Part shown: one piece after another, positions 19,044 to 26,869 of the stretch
How the letters are laid out: each line of letters begins with the position of its first letter
Position numbering within the stretch: the stretch's first letter is position 1
Source: Flavobacterium sp. W4I14
GTDB lineage: Bacteria > Bacteroidota > Bacteroidia > Sphingobacteriales > Sphingobacteriaceae
DNA length: 64,000 nt
Reading direction: 5' to 3'
Assembly (NCBI GenBank): GCA_030817875.1
Contig: JAUSZU010000001.1
Span: 2,356,001 to 2,420,000, forward strand
Program-made: the position numbers and the translations under genes
The notes under the pieces: model-generated
The model's input: the letters and a program-made list of their open reading frames with translations, nothing else
Databases searched by the model: none
Told to the model about the DNA's origin: nothing

Positions 19044-19832
19044 ATGTTGGAAACAAAGATGAAGTACGCACTGATAACCGGAGCTAGTAAAGGTATAGGG
19101 AAATCTATGGCCATTGCGCTGGCCAAAAGAAAAATCAACTTGTTGCTTATTGCACGTTCAGCTAACGAATTGATTGCATTACAAACGGAGATTAAAAACC
19201 AATATAGTGTCGAAGTAGATATCTTGTCAATTGATCTTAGCCATGCTCAAGCCCCAAAAACAGTACACAACTGGATAACAGAAAGGAATTATACAATTAA
19301 TATCCTGATTAATAATGCAGGTTATGGATTGTGGGGGAAATTTGAAGAACTAGATTTAAGTGCCCAGTTAGAAATGTGTCAATTAAACATGATTATGGTG
19401 GCTTCATTGTGCCATTTATTGCTTCCAATCCTTTCAACAGAAAAAAAGGCTTATATACTCAACGTTTGCAGTACTGCAGCCTACCAAGCAGTACCAACCT
19501 TGGCCATTTACTCGGCAACCAAGGCTTTTGTTTTATCTTTTACGAGGGCTTTAAGGTTCGAGCTTAAAGATGGTCCAGTTTCGGTAAGCTGCTTGAGCCC
19601 AGGCCCTGTAGATACAGGTTTTGCCCACCGAGCAGGTTTAGATGCCTTTAACAAAATGGCCGAAAAGTTTAATATGAGGCCCGATGAGGTAGCTGAAATT
19701 GGGCTAAAAGGAATGTTTGCCAAAAAATCTGAAATTATTCCGGGTTTTACCAATATCATCAGTGTATATGCGAATAGGATTTTGCCAAAAGGATTTATAG
19801 AAAAAATGGCCGCAGGGATTTACAAGACGTAA
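19044..19832 (+). CDS. Short-chain dehydrogenase/reductase
   Basis: A 262-residue classical SDR. It has the nucleotide-binding TGASKGIG near residue 13, LINNAGYG near 90, a Ser in NVCSTAAYQ near 143, and the catalytic YSATK near 155. It ends with a weakly hydrophobic tail. Substrate unknown. GGAG lies five bases before the ATG at 19044, which favours that start; MKYALITG at 19059 is the alternative. It stands alone between the iron-uptake pair and the repeat array. Confidence 0.9.
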   Translation: MLETKMKYALITGASKGIGKSMAIALAKRKINLLLIARSANELIALQTEIKNQYSVEVDILSIDLSHAQAPKTVHNWITERNYTINILINNAGYGLWGKFEELDLSAQLEMCQLNMIMVASLCHLLLPILSTEKKAYILNVCSTAAYQAVPTLAIYSATKAFVLSFTRALRFELKDGPVSVSCLSPGPVDTGFAHRAGLDAFNKMAEKFNMRPDEVAEIGLKGMFAKKSEIIPGFTNIISVYANRILPKGFIEKMAAGIYKT

Positions 19833-20004
19833 AAGGTCGAGGATGGAAATCCGAAGTCTGGAGTATAACGGCATAGAAGCTCAATGGTTGTGCAGTCAGA
19901 TGTTACCATCTGACTGATCTTATAGTTTGCTTTTATGATTTACCTGTTAATGTATGAGTGTCGGATGGGAACATCCAACACCTGTAATATAATACCAAAT
20001 TGAT

Positions 20005-20241
20005 TTGGAAATGAGCAGTTCTGCGCGCTTGGCATTTTTAGTCCCGCTTTCCATTCCAAGTCCGCACTCATTCTTCGTTACGGGCTTTTCATTACATTCG
20101 GGTTTAGGAACAAAGGTGGGTGCACTATGCAACCCTAAAAATGAAATACTGTTTAGGCCATCTAGCCTCGGGTGCAGCGTTACCCTGCAGCAAGGAGGCA
20201 CGAGGCAGCGAAGCGTAAAGCGCAACACGGGAACAAAGTAA
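20005..20241 (+). other. GC-richer block inside the repeat array, possible dispersed element or ncRNA
   Basis: This block differs in composition from the AT-rich surroundings. It is open for 78 codons on the plus strand, ending in RQRSVKRNTGTK, and for a long stretch on the minus strand. Being open on both strands, with no family resemblance, argues against a normal gene. I recall similar small frames recurring in Bacteroidota genomes, which would make it a dispersed repeat, but that is memory and not a search result. A CCAAAT/ATTTGG palindrome at 19995-20008 marks its left side. Confidence 0.35.
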
Positions 20242-20335
20242 CCTCTGATTACTGCAATTGCGCTCCAATAATAAAGATCTATTTCATTTAAAATAAAGCT
20301 GAGTGTCAGATGGTAACATCTAACACCACAAGGTT

Positions 20336-20432
20336 GTGCAGTCAGATGTTACCATCTGACTGATCGTAGACCTCATTTCCATGAATTATCTTGGTACATG
20401 TATGAGTGTCGGATGGTAACATCCAACACCAC
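20336..20432 (+). repeat. Direct repeat unit, copy 1
   Basis: About 97 bases containing one family B palindrome, the stretch GATCGTAGACCTCATTTCC and one family A palindrome. It is repeated almost exactly at 20482-20577, so the array grew by duplication of a composite unit and not by independent insertion of single palindromes. Confidence 0.8.
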
Positions 20433-20481
20433 AGATATAGTAAATCTGAATATCAGATGGAAATATCCAACACCCCGGATT

Positions 20482-20577
20482 GTGCAGTCAGATGTTATCA
20501 TCTGACTGATCGTAGACCTCATTTCCATGAATTATCTTGTACATGTATGAGTGTCGGATGGTAACATCCAACACCAC
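20482..20577 (+). repeat. Direct repeat unit, copy 2
   Basis: Second copy of the 20336-20432 unit. It differs by the loss of one G near 20539 and by a C-to-T change in the family B loop region. Beyond it, two further diverged copies of a segment starting AAAACGGCTC (about 20586 and 20696) show another round of duplication. Confidence 0.8.
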
Positions 20578-20777
20578 AATGATGGTAAAAACGGCTCTGG
20601 CAGTCTTTATTTATATATTTCTATCCTATTGCACGCCCGAAAATAAAGCTGAGTGTCGGATGGTAACATCCAACACCATGATAAATTACAATAAAAACGG
20701 CTCCAGTAGCCTTTATTTGTACATCTCTACCCTACTGCAGCTCTTTCCAAAAAAAATATTTTAAAAAATTTCAAATA

Positions 20778-20812
20778 AAATTCTTTGGAATATTAAAAAT
20801 ATGTTACGTTTG
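20778..20812 (+). promoter_or_regulatory. Bacteroidota-type promoter of the PhyH operon, with candidate operator
   Basis: TTTG at 20784-20787 and TACGTTTG at 20805-20812 are separated by 17 bases, matching the TTTG / TAnnTTTG consensus of the primary sigma factor. Transcription would begin near 20819, about 20 bases before the poly-cysteine ORF. The -33 region lies inside a small inverted repeat (ATTC-TTTG-GAAT). The 17-base segment 20778-20794 matches the minus-strand segment 45446-45430 at 12 of 17 positions, in the same position relative to the promoter of the other poly-cysteine ORF. Confidence 0.7.
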
Positions 20813-20839
20813 TATTAAATACTACTAATTCCATAGACT

Positions 20840-20920
20840 ATGTCGAATAAAACAAACTTGTTTTATTTTCCTCCTGTACCGAACCACTCGCCAATGCGAA
20901 TGTGCTGTTGCTGCGCATAA
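20840..20920 (+). CDS. Poly-cysteine leader peptide (26 residues), candidate cysteine-responsive attenuator
   Basis: A tiny ORF beginning MSNKTNLFYF and ending PMRMCCCCA-stop. It lies about 20 bases behind a good promoter and 47 bases before the PhyH start. A second ORF with the same layout and the ending MRMCCCYA lies at 45294-45386 on the other strand. Its RNA is early in the leader, as in classical leader peptides whose translation stalls when a particular charged tRNA is scarce; here four Cys codons in a row would sense Cys-tRNA. No strong terminator hairpin is visible between its stop and 20968, so the mechanism could instead be translation-coupled. A conserved tiny peptide with another role is also possible. 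Confidence 0.7.
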   Translation: MSNKTNLFYFPPVPNHSPMRMCCCCA

Positions 20921-20967
20921 CTCTATCTCCAATTTATTCTTTTCCTAAATCTTTTAAATTTTTACAC

Positions 20968-21774
20968 ATGGCCACATCGTATCCAACCTTTACCTTATCT
21001 GAACAATTAACACAAGAACAGCTTGATTTTTTTAATACAAATGGGTTTATCCATTTCAAAAATTTCATCAAACCCGAAACGGTTTCTTCCATTATCGACG
21101 CTTCCAAACAAGTAGAACAAAAATGGATACAGGAAGATATTAAAAAAATAAATGGTGTGCCAATTAAATATGGAAAAGATCTTGATGGTTCAGCAATTGT
21201 GCAACGGTTTGCCTTTATTAACCAACAGCATCAAACGCTAAGCGGTCTCCTATTAGATCCACGCTTTAACGCATTGCTTCAATTGGCGGGAGATGGCGCG
21301 CGTTTAGGTACCGAAGAAAAAGACGGCATGGTGTTTAACCACTACATTAACGGACCAGAAAGCAAATTCAGTAAAATGGGCTGGCATACGGATGGTTTAA
21401 GGGATATTTTCTACGGCACTAAACTGAACCCAATGCTGAATGTAGGCATTCACCTGAGTACCTTAAAGCCTGAAAATGGCGGATTAAAACTTATCCCGGG
21501 CACGCACAAACAAAGTATTTACCAGATGCTCTTTCGCAAAAAATATTTCCTTGATAATAAACCAGATGCTGAAGAGGTATCGATATTACCCGAAGCAGGA
21601 GATTTAACCATCCACGATGGAAGACTGTGGCACAGGGTAGCAGAATCGGCCATACGTGGCGAGGAAAGCAGGAGGCGTGTAATTTACGTACCCATCATCG
21701 CAGGTAAATATGCCCCAAAAAATGAGAATAGTCCAACAGTATTTTATCAGCGCTTCGCCGGAATTGTAAAATAA
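20968..21774 (+). CDS. Phytanoyl-CoA dioxygenase (PhyH) family protein
   Basis: A 268-residue Fe(II)/2-oxoglutarate oxygenase. The metal triad is H140 and D142 (GWHTDGLRD) and H222 (LWHRVAE). The oxoglutarate-binding Arg is in the RRRVIYVP stretch. The N-terminus EQLDFFNTNGFIHFKNFI is typical of the family. The start at 20968 (MATSYPTFTL) is chosen; the longer frame would use a GTG inside the leader ORF. Substrate unknown. Because it follows the poly-cysteine leader it may belong to a sulfur-responsive set, for example oxygenolytic release of sulfur from an organic compound, but nothing in the protein itself shows that. Confidence 0.88.
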   Translation: MATSYPTFTLSEQLTQEQLDFFNTNGFIHFKNFIKPETVSSIIDASKQVEQKWIQEDIKKINGVPIKYGKDLDGSAIVQRFAFINQQHQTLSGLLLDPRFNALLQLAGDGARLGTEEKDGMVFNHYINGPESKFSKMGWHTDGLRDIFYGTKLNPMLNVGIHLSTLKPENGGLKLIPGTHKQSIYQMLFRKKYFLDNKPDAEEVSILPEAGDLTIHDGRLWHRVAESAIRGEESRRRVIYVPIIAGKYAPKNENSPTVFYQRFAGIVK

Positions 21775-21778
21775 ATTT

Positions 21779-21931
21779 ATGTTATTTGCCCTATTGTTTA
21801 CTTACCTGGTCAGATCGGGGAAGTTAAAGCGAATGACTGATTATTCTAAAGGTATTCCAAAGAAGATCAGTTTAAAATTTTACCGACCAGAAACAGCCAT
21901 TCTCTTTGGCGTAATTTTGGCTGGCACTTAA
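21779..21931 (+). CDS. Small hypothetical protein (50 residues)
   Basis: A frame starting four bases after the PhyH stop and ending one base before the next gene's likely TTG start. It reads MLFALLFTYLVRSGKLKRMT, then a basic stretch (YSKGIPKKISLKFYRPE), then a hydrophobic end (TAILFGVILAGT). Two short hydrophobic segments suggest a small membrane protein. Tight packing between two genes argues that it is real. No family recognised. Confidence 0.5.
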   Translation: MLFALLFTYLVRSGKLKRMTDYSKGIPKKISLKFYRPETAILFGVILAGT

Positions 21932-21932
21932 A

Positions 21933-22625
21933 TTGGAGGCTATTATTAAACTAAAAGAAGGCCATTTAGATGGCAAAAGGGTATTTGCAGACCGCGAAAG
22001 AACAAATATTTTAAGAAAAGGAGAACAAGGGCTGATCCTTTTTTTGCTTCAAAGGGTTCCTAAGTGGATTACACCCAATATGATGACAGGAATCGGCATG
22101 TTTGGATCGCTGATTGTTTTTTTAAGCTTTATTCTGGCTGGTTTTTATGAAAAAAGCTATTTGTTGATCGGAATTTTAGGTTTTATGATTAACTGGCTTG
22201 GCGATTCGCTTGATGGTCGATTGGCGTATTTTCGCAAAATCCCGCGCAAATGGTATGGCTTTGCACTCGATATTGTGATGGATTGGCTAAGCATTATCCT
22301 GATCGGTTTGGGCTATTATTATTACGCCGATGGTGGCACACAGATTTTCGCATTTCTTTTTGTGGTATTGTACGGTTGGTCGATGATTATTTCTCAATTG
22401 CGCTATAAAATTACAGGCTTTTATCAGATCGATTCTGGCTATTTAGGTCCGACGGAATTACGCGTAATTATTTCGCTTATCTTAATTGCCGAAACCTTAT
22501 TTACTGGTGCCATTACTTATTTCGCAATTGCTATGGTATCGCTGTTATTGGTGATCAATATTATCGATACGTTTAAACTTTTAAAAGCGGGCGACGCTAA
22601 AGATGAGGAGGAGAAGATAAAATGA
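21933..22625 (+). CDS. CDP-alcohol phosphatidyltransferase family protein
   Basis: A 230-residue integral membrane protein with about six helices. The family motif D-x2-D-G-x2-A-R-x9-G-x3-D-x3-D is present as D91, D94, G95, A98, G109, D113 and D117, but position 99 is Tyr where Arg is usual. These enzymes transfer a phospho-alcohol from a CDP-linked lipid head. The start is TTG at 21933, as no ATG precedes the conserved region and the frame closes just upstream; coupling to the preceding frame is likely. It overlaps the GtrA-like gene by four bases (ATGA). A role in envelope lipid or glycan assembly is inferred. Confidence 0.85.
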   Translation: MEAIIKLKEGHLDGKRVFADRERTNILRKGEQGLILFLLQRVPKWITPNMMTGIGMFGSLIVFLSFILAGFYEKSYLLIGILGFMINWLGDSLDGRLAYFRKIPRKWYGFALDIVMDWLSIILIGLGYYYYADGGTQIFAFLFVVLYGWSMIISQLRYKITGFYQIDSGYLGPTELRVIISLILIAETLFTGAITYFAIAMVSLLLVINIIDTFKLLKAGDAKDEEEKIK

Positions 22626-23092
22626 CCTGGGCATCTGTTAAACTTTTTCTCAAAGCACAGGTATCTGCTTTTTCTGGGGGTGTTACCGATTATGGGCTAA
22701 TGATCCTGCTAACCGAATGGCTGCATATCCATTTTACCATTTCTATTTTAATTTCGGGTACGCTTGGCGGAATGGTTAACTTTTGCATTAACCGTTTTTG
22801 GGCATTTAAAAGTAACGATGGGTACCACAGCTCTACCAGTGGGCAGCTTATACGCTTTTTTACCGTGGTTTTAGGCAGTATCTCATTAAAATCAGCAGGT
22901 ACTTATTTATTGCACCGAAGTTTAAATCTGGATTATAAACTTGGCAGACTTTTAATTGATAGCATTGTTTCTTATGGTTTTAACTATCCGCTAATGAAGT
23001 ATTGGGTATTTAGAATTAATACTGTTGAGGCTGCCTGCACTGAAGAAACAAGCGATTGTTTTGAAACCCTCAACAAAGAACGGGCGATCTAA
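22622..23092 (+). CDS. GtrA-like membrane protein
   Basis: A 156-residue protein with four membrane helices (FSGGVTDYGLMILLTEWL, FTISILISGTLGGMVNF, IRFFTVVLGSISLKS, LIDSIVSYGFNYPL) and the family block NFCINRFWAFKS. GtrA-type proteins are thought to flip polyprenyl-linked sugars or assist glycan modification. The start codon overlaps the end of the CDP-alcohol phosphatidyltransferase gene, so both are translated together. The C-terminal tail is acidic and soluble. Confidence 0.88.
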   Translation: MTWASVKLFLKAQVSAFSGGVTDYGLMILLTEWLHIHFTISILISGTLGGMVNFCINRFWAFKSNDGYHSSTSGQLIRFFTVVLGSISLKSAGTYLLHRSLNLDYKLGRLLIDSIVSYGFNYPLMKYWVFRINTVEAACTEETSDCFETLNKERAI

Positions 23093-23278
23093 ATGAAGTA
23101 GATCTTTTTAGCAAACAGCATAAAGCAAATGCTATTATTTTTCTTTATCAAACGTTTGCGCGTTATCTATAAGCGTATAATCCGTTAATGGAAAGAATAA
23201 GAAACGACTATAAAAGGTAAAAAGGATGTCCAGTCCAAACGATGAAGCATAAAAACTGAACACCTTGCCTTTACCTTA

Positions 23279-24370
23279 TTAGTTTAATATTGTTTTAGAG
23301 TCGCTTACTCTGTTTTCATTAATTTTCTTAATAATCTCTTCAAATTTCGATTCTTTGGCAACGTACTTATTCAATAAATCGATCTGATTTAAGCCCCTCA
23401 CCAAGTTATGCTCAGGATAATTTGTTTTATAGTAAATATCGCCGTTTAAGAAATCGGCTATAAACCTTACCGCCTGCATGTAAATCATAAATTTACCCGA
23501 ATAAATAAAGAACTGTTTTTCAGCAAAGGCCAAAACCTGGTCCATTTCTTCCATGTAGCCTTTATGTATGGCGGCAAAAACGTCTTCTCTGATGGCTATT
23601 TTACTAAAATCTTTTTCCTCTTCATTGGCTTCTGAGAGATAAGTACGCATCATATCGCCCACATCACTGATAAAGTATCCGGGCATTACGGTATCTAAAT
23701 CGATTACACATAAGCCTATTCCAGTTTCGGCCTGTAACAGTACATTGCTGATTTTGGTATCGTGATGTACAACACGTAAATTAAGCGCACCGCTATCTAC
23801 CATGTGTACATACTGCTCTTCTATATCGTAATGTCTGATAATCTCTTCTATAGCAAATTTTGCCTCACTAATTCTTTCATCGCTAGCTTGTTCTAAAGCT
23901 TTTTTAAACTGTTCTACACGTAAAGGCAGGTTATGAAAATCTTCGATAGTGGGTTTTAATTTTTGTACATTGAAGGCACAAAGCATCCTGGTAAATTTAC
24001 CAAACTGCTTAGCAGCGTGATAAGCCTGCTCGGGCTGATGCACAAAATCAATGGAGCAAGAATTTTCCACAAATGGAAAAACCCTGTAAAAATGATCGTC
24101 GATAACCACAAAATCATCTCCATTTGCAGCCGCAATTGGGGCAACAAATAAATATTTAGGGGCTGTTTGATCAAGATATTTTTTTATTGTCTCAATATTT
24201 TGAGCAATATTTTGAGGCTGGCGAAAAACCTCCGTATTCACCTCTTGCAAGATATAGGCTAATTTTTCACTGTAAACTTTCCAGGTATGGTTAATTAAGC
24301 CCGAGCCGAAAGGTTCAATTTTAAATTTTTCTGCGTTAAGTCCATAAGCACCTAAAACTGCTTGAAACAT
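23279..24370 (-). CDS. Phosphotransferase resembling N-acetylhexosamine 1-kinase
   Basis: A 363-residue protein of the aminoglycoside phosphotransferase/choline kinase fold. The Brenner motif is VVHHDTKISNVLL (catalytic D204, N209) and the metal motif is VIDLDTVMPG (D224, D226). The N-lobe FGSGLINHTWKV is the glycine loop. HxDTKxxNV and DLDTVMPG are the forms found in NahK-type sugar 1-kinases and not in antibiotic kinases. It is placed directly 3' of a GH109-type gene on the same strand, so it may phosphorylate the released GalNAc or GlcNAc. The start at 24370 (MFQAVLGAYG) is preferred over 24412, which adds 14 hydrophobic residues. Confidence 0.75.
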   Translation of the reverse strand: MFQAVLGAYGLNAEKFKIEPFGSGLINHTWKVYSEKLAYILQEVNTEVFRQPQNIAQNIETIKKYLDQTAPKYLFVAPIAAANGDDFVVIDDHFYRVFPFVENSCSIDFVHQPEQAYHAAKQFGKFTRMLCAFNVQKLKPTIEDFHNLPLRVEQFKKALEQASDERISEAKFAIEEIIRHYDIEEQYVHMVDSGALNLRVVHHDTKISNVLLQAETGIGLCVIDLDTVMPGYFISDVGDMMRTYLSEANEEEKDFSKIAIREDVFAAIHKGYMEEMDQVLAFAEKQFFIYSGKFMIYMQAVRFIADFLNGDIYYKTNYPEHNLVRGLNQIDLLNKYVAKESKFEEIIKKINENRVSDSKTILN

Positions 24371-24486
24371 AAGATGGTAATATATATATTGAATAAAAAT
24401 TGTTCCAGGCAAACCATTTGATCAACCTGAATAAAGTTGCGTATTAAAATATGCGGGCAAGCCATAAGCAATACCCGCAATCGAGA

Positions 24487-25836
24487 CTAAAAACCGCTAT
24501 CGTCTAAAGCGAAAGTATTTTTTCGATCTTTCCATTTTCCTTTTGTAAAATCAGGGAATTTTTGTGGCATATTTCCTTCTTTTAACGATTTGGTAGAAAG
24601 TGGCGTAATTACACTCATTGTAACTGAATCATAAACGTCAATAGGTGTTTGTTTTTTCTGTTTTACCGCCTGGATAAATCCATTAAAAACAAACCAGTCC
24701 ATACCACCGTGACCGGCGCCTACCGCTTCTGCTTCATATTTTTTCCAAAGTGGGTGATCGTATTTAGCAAACCATTCATCAGCTTTATCCCAGGCATGAT
24801 CTTTCGATTTATGTTCAATGTGCACTGATTTGTTTACATCCATCCAAAGCCCTTTTGTTCCCTGTACCCTGAAACCGATAGAATATGGCCTGGGCAAGTG
24901 CGTATCGTGACTTAACATTACAGTTTCGCCGTTTGCACAGTTAATCATTGTAGTGGTAACATCACCATTTTTATAGTTAATTTTAGCATTAGGGTGGCCA
25001 GGAGAAAGCTCTTCTACGTAAGCGGCCAAACCTCTTGCTTTAGAACTGAACGATACCAGGCTGGTAAAGCTGTTTCCTCTGTTAATGTTAGCATATTGCA
25101 TTAAAGGGCCAACACCGTGGGTTGGATATAAATCGCCATCCTGATCGATGTTGAACTGCGTACGCCATTGTGCCTCGCTTAGTGCTTTTGGCCCATACTC
25201 TACCCCACCACCGTAATAATCTTTACCGTTGTTAAAAAGTACGTTTCGTAAGTTATGTTGGTAACCACCTTCAAGGTGCACCAATTCGCCAAAAAGGCCT
25301 TGTCTAACCATGTTTAAAGCCGCCATTACATCTCTACGGTAACAAACGTTTTCTAAGGTCATGTAAGGCATGCCTGTTTTTTCAGAAGTGTTTACAATAT
25401 CCCAGTGATCTTGAACACTTAAACCTGCAATTACCTCGCAGCCTACATATTTACCAGCTTTCATAGCATCAACTGCCTGGTCGCGGTGAAACTGCCATGG
25501 TGTTGCTATAATTACGGCATCAATATCTTTATGGTCTAATAGTTTTTTATAGGCATCTAAGCCACCGGTATATTCTGTTGCTGCTGGTCTACCTTTTTTG
25601 GCAATAAAATTACGACAGATTTTAAGTGAACTTTCCTGGGTATCGCAAATTGCAACAATTTCTACATCGTCTCTCAAGGCCCCCTCAGAAATATGGCTCA
25701 TACCACGTGCACCTACACCGATATACCCTACTCTTACTTTTCCACTGTCTGATGATGCAAATAAACTTCCGGTTGGCAGGATGGTTAAACCAGCAGCCGT
25801 AAATGCACCATTTTTGATAAAATCTCTACGTTCCAT
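24487..25836 (-). CDS. Gfo/Idh/MocA-type oxidoreductase, GH109 (NAD-dependent N-acetylgalactosaminidase) type
   Basis: A 449-residue protein with a twin-arginine signal (MERRDFIKNGAFTAAG), a Rossmann fold (VGYIGVGARGMSH, residues 35-48) and a C-terminal substrate domain. THGVGPLMQYANINRGN and the surrounding layout (YYGGGVEYGPKALSEAQWR) are typical of GH109, where NAD is a bound cofactor in hydrolysis of alpha-GalNAc. The Tat signal implies export of the folded, cofactor-loaded enzyme. The neighbouring kinase gene fits a small amino-sugar salvage pair. Some Gfo/Idh/MocA enzymes with this layout have other activities, so the substrate is an inference. Confidence 0.82.
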   Translation of the reverse strand: MERRDFIKNGAFTAAGLTILPTGSLFASSDSGKVRVGYIGVGARGMSHISEGALRDDVEIVAICDTQESSLKICRNFIAKKGRPAATEYTGGLDAYKKLLDHKDIDAVIIATPWQFHRDQAVDAMKAGKYVGCEVIAGLSVQDHWDIVNTSEKTGMPYMTLENVCYRRDVMAALNMVRQGLFGELVHLEGGYQHNLRNVLFNNGKDYYGGGVEYGPKALSEAQWRTQFNIDQDGDLYPTHGVGPLMQYANINRGNSFTSLVSFSSKARGLAAYVEELSPGHPNAKINYKNGDVTTTMINCANGETVMLSHDTHLPRPYSIGFRVQGTKGLWMDVNKSVHIEHKSKDHAWDKADEWFAKYDHPLWKKYEAEAVGAGHGGMDWFVFNGFIQAVKQKKQTPIDVYDSVTMSVITPLSTKSLKEGNMPQKFPDFTKGKWKDRKNTFALDDSGF

Positions 25837-25972
25837 TTGTGTTATTTAATGTTTATTGTTTAGTTTTTTAATTGATCCGGTTAATACTGAACAAACGTTT
25901 TACTTACTATTATTTCGCAAATTTACACACCAAAACCCGCTTACTTACAGCGCATTAATGGGCTAAAGGTTT

Positions 25973-26269
25973 TTAAAAAATTTTGACCCTGGTAAACTGA
26001 ACGGGTTGTTTTTCGTGCATATTCCAAAATAAGTAAGCACAAACCGTATTTAAACCCATTGCTCTCGCCCTTTGCAAACGTTGTTTCTCCCCTGCTTTTG
26101 GCATACGGGCAAAATGCTTTTCACCAGCGCATATTACATAGGGCTTGCCATTAAGCTCAAAAGATTCGGCACCTATGGCAAAGGTGTTTTCCTTTTGGGC
26201 CTGGCTATTAATAGATAAGCTTATTAATAGCCCTACAACAAGTGGTTTTGTAAGCAAATGGGTACACAT
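25973..26269 (-). pseudogene. Truncated GH35 beta-galactosidase (N-terminal stump)
   Basis: A 98-residue frame with a signal peptide (LVVGLLISLSINSQAQ) and then the first part of a GH35 barrel: ELNGKPYVICAGEKHFARMP and RARAMGLNTVCAYLFWNMHE. Homology stops right after FWNMHE (compare FWNLHEPQ near residue 78 of the intact 411-2252 gene); the last nine residues (QFTRVKIF) look unrelated and no catalytic Glu remains. No later part of a GH35 gene is found downstream toward 25850. It is a deletion remnant, possibly from when this amino-sugar region was a larger utilisation locus. Confidence 0.8.
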
Positions 26270-26869
26270 TTGTGCTGGTTCTTTTCGGTTTTGTTGCTTT
26301 GTATTTTTTAAAAGTAGAACAAGCAAATGAGCATTACAACATAAATATCAGCGCAAACGATTGACTAATTTTTACGTTACCAATTATTTAAGCCCAAAGC
26401 AAATCATCTATCTACTTCGCTTATTTAAGCTGTGCTACCATGCCTTTGCCACAATTGCCCATTGCCTGGCAAATGGTAATAAAGCTTTTCGCCTTAGCCC
26501 TTTTTACTGCTGTTTTAAAGGCTTTACATTTTAAAGGCCATACTGTAGAAATAATAAAGAATATGAGGAAGTATTTCCACACAGGTAGCGTAAAATGGGG
26601 AAATACGGCAAACCAAACTCGTTTCGTTTACGCTAAAAATTATACGGATTTTTTTCAGCAAAGCACTTAAAAATAAGTGCTTTGAGGCAGTTAAAATGGG
26701 TTTTACCACATGAAACTGGTGGAATAACAAGCGTTTACCTGTCAAACATTAACTCAACATTAAAATTTGGTTAAACTTTTGTCTAATAAGTTGTGAGCGG
26801 GTACCATCAACGATAAAAAAGAAGATGAGCATTCGTGTTTAAGTTATTGTTTTTTCTAATAGCCCTCAT
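26270..26869. other. Intergenic region between the GH35 stump and the VgrG island
   Basis: About 600 bases with no convincing gene. The longest plus frame (26440-26670) has no family resemblance, and a minus frame overlaps it. No clear hairpin terminator or TAnnTTTG promoter was recognised upstream of the VgrG start. It marks the left edge of a probably acquired island. Confidence 0.5.

Larger units (their letters stand above)
19893..20676. repeat. Array of two families of 24-base palindromic (REP-like) repeats
   Basis: Family A has arms GTGTCGGATG and CATCCAACAC around GTAA. Copies are at 19958-19981, 20303-20326, 20406-20429, 20450-20473 (degenerate), 20551-20574 and 20653-20676. Family B has arms CAGTCAGATG and CATCTGACTG around TTAC or TTAT, with copies at 19893-19916, 20339-20362 and 20485-20508. 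The two alternate in part, and the core GATGnTAnCATC is common to both, so they look like diverged forms of one element. A further family A relative is at 51687-51714. No associated transposase is in the window. Confidence 0.85.

Noticed and set aside
19893..20676. Possible CRISPR array
   Set aside because: Repeat spacing is irregular (about 30 to 320 bases), spacers are partly duplicated, the units are palindromes of two types, and no cas gene is present.
20537..20764. 75-codon plus-strand frame in the repeat array
   Set aside because: It repeats the translated palindrome twice (ECRMVTSNT) and is an accident of the repeats.
20902..20967. Upstream extension of the PhyH frame (GTG start)
   Set aside because: It starts inside the poly-Cys ORF in another frame; MATSYPTFTL at 20968 is the natural N-terminus.
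23279..24370. Aminoglycoside resistance kinase
   Set aside because: The HxDTKxxNV and DLDTVMPG motifs and the context next to GH109 fit sugar 1-kinases better than antibiotic kinases.
26440..26670. 76-codon frame upstream of VgrG
   Set aside because: No family resemblance, overlapped by an antisense frame, no promoter or coupling; judged a chance frame.
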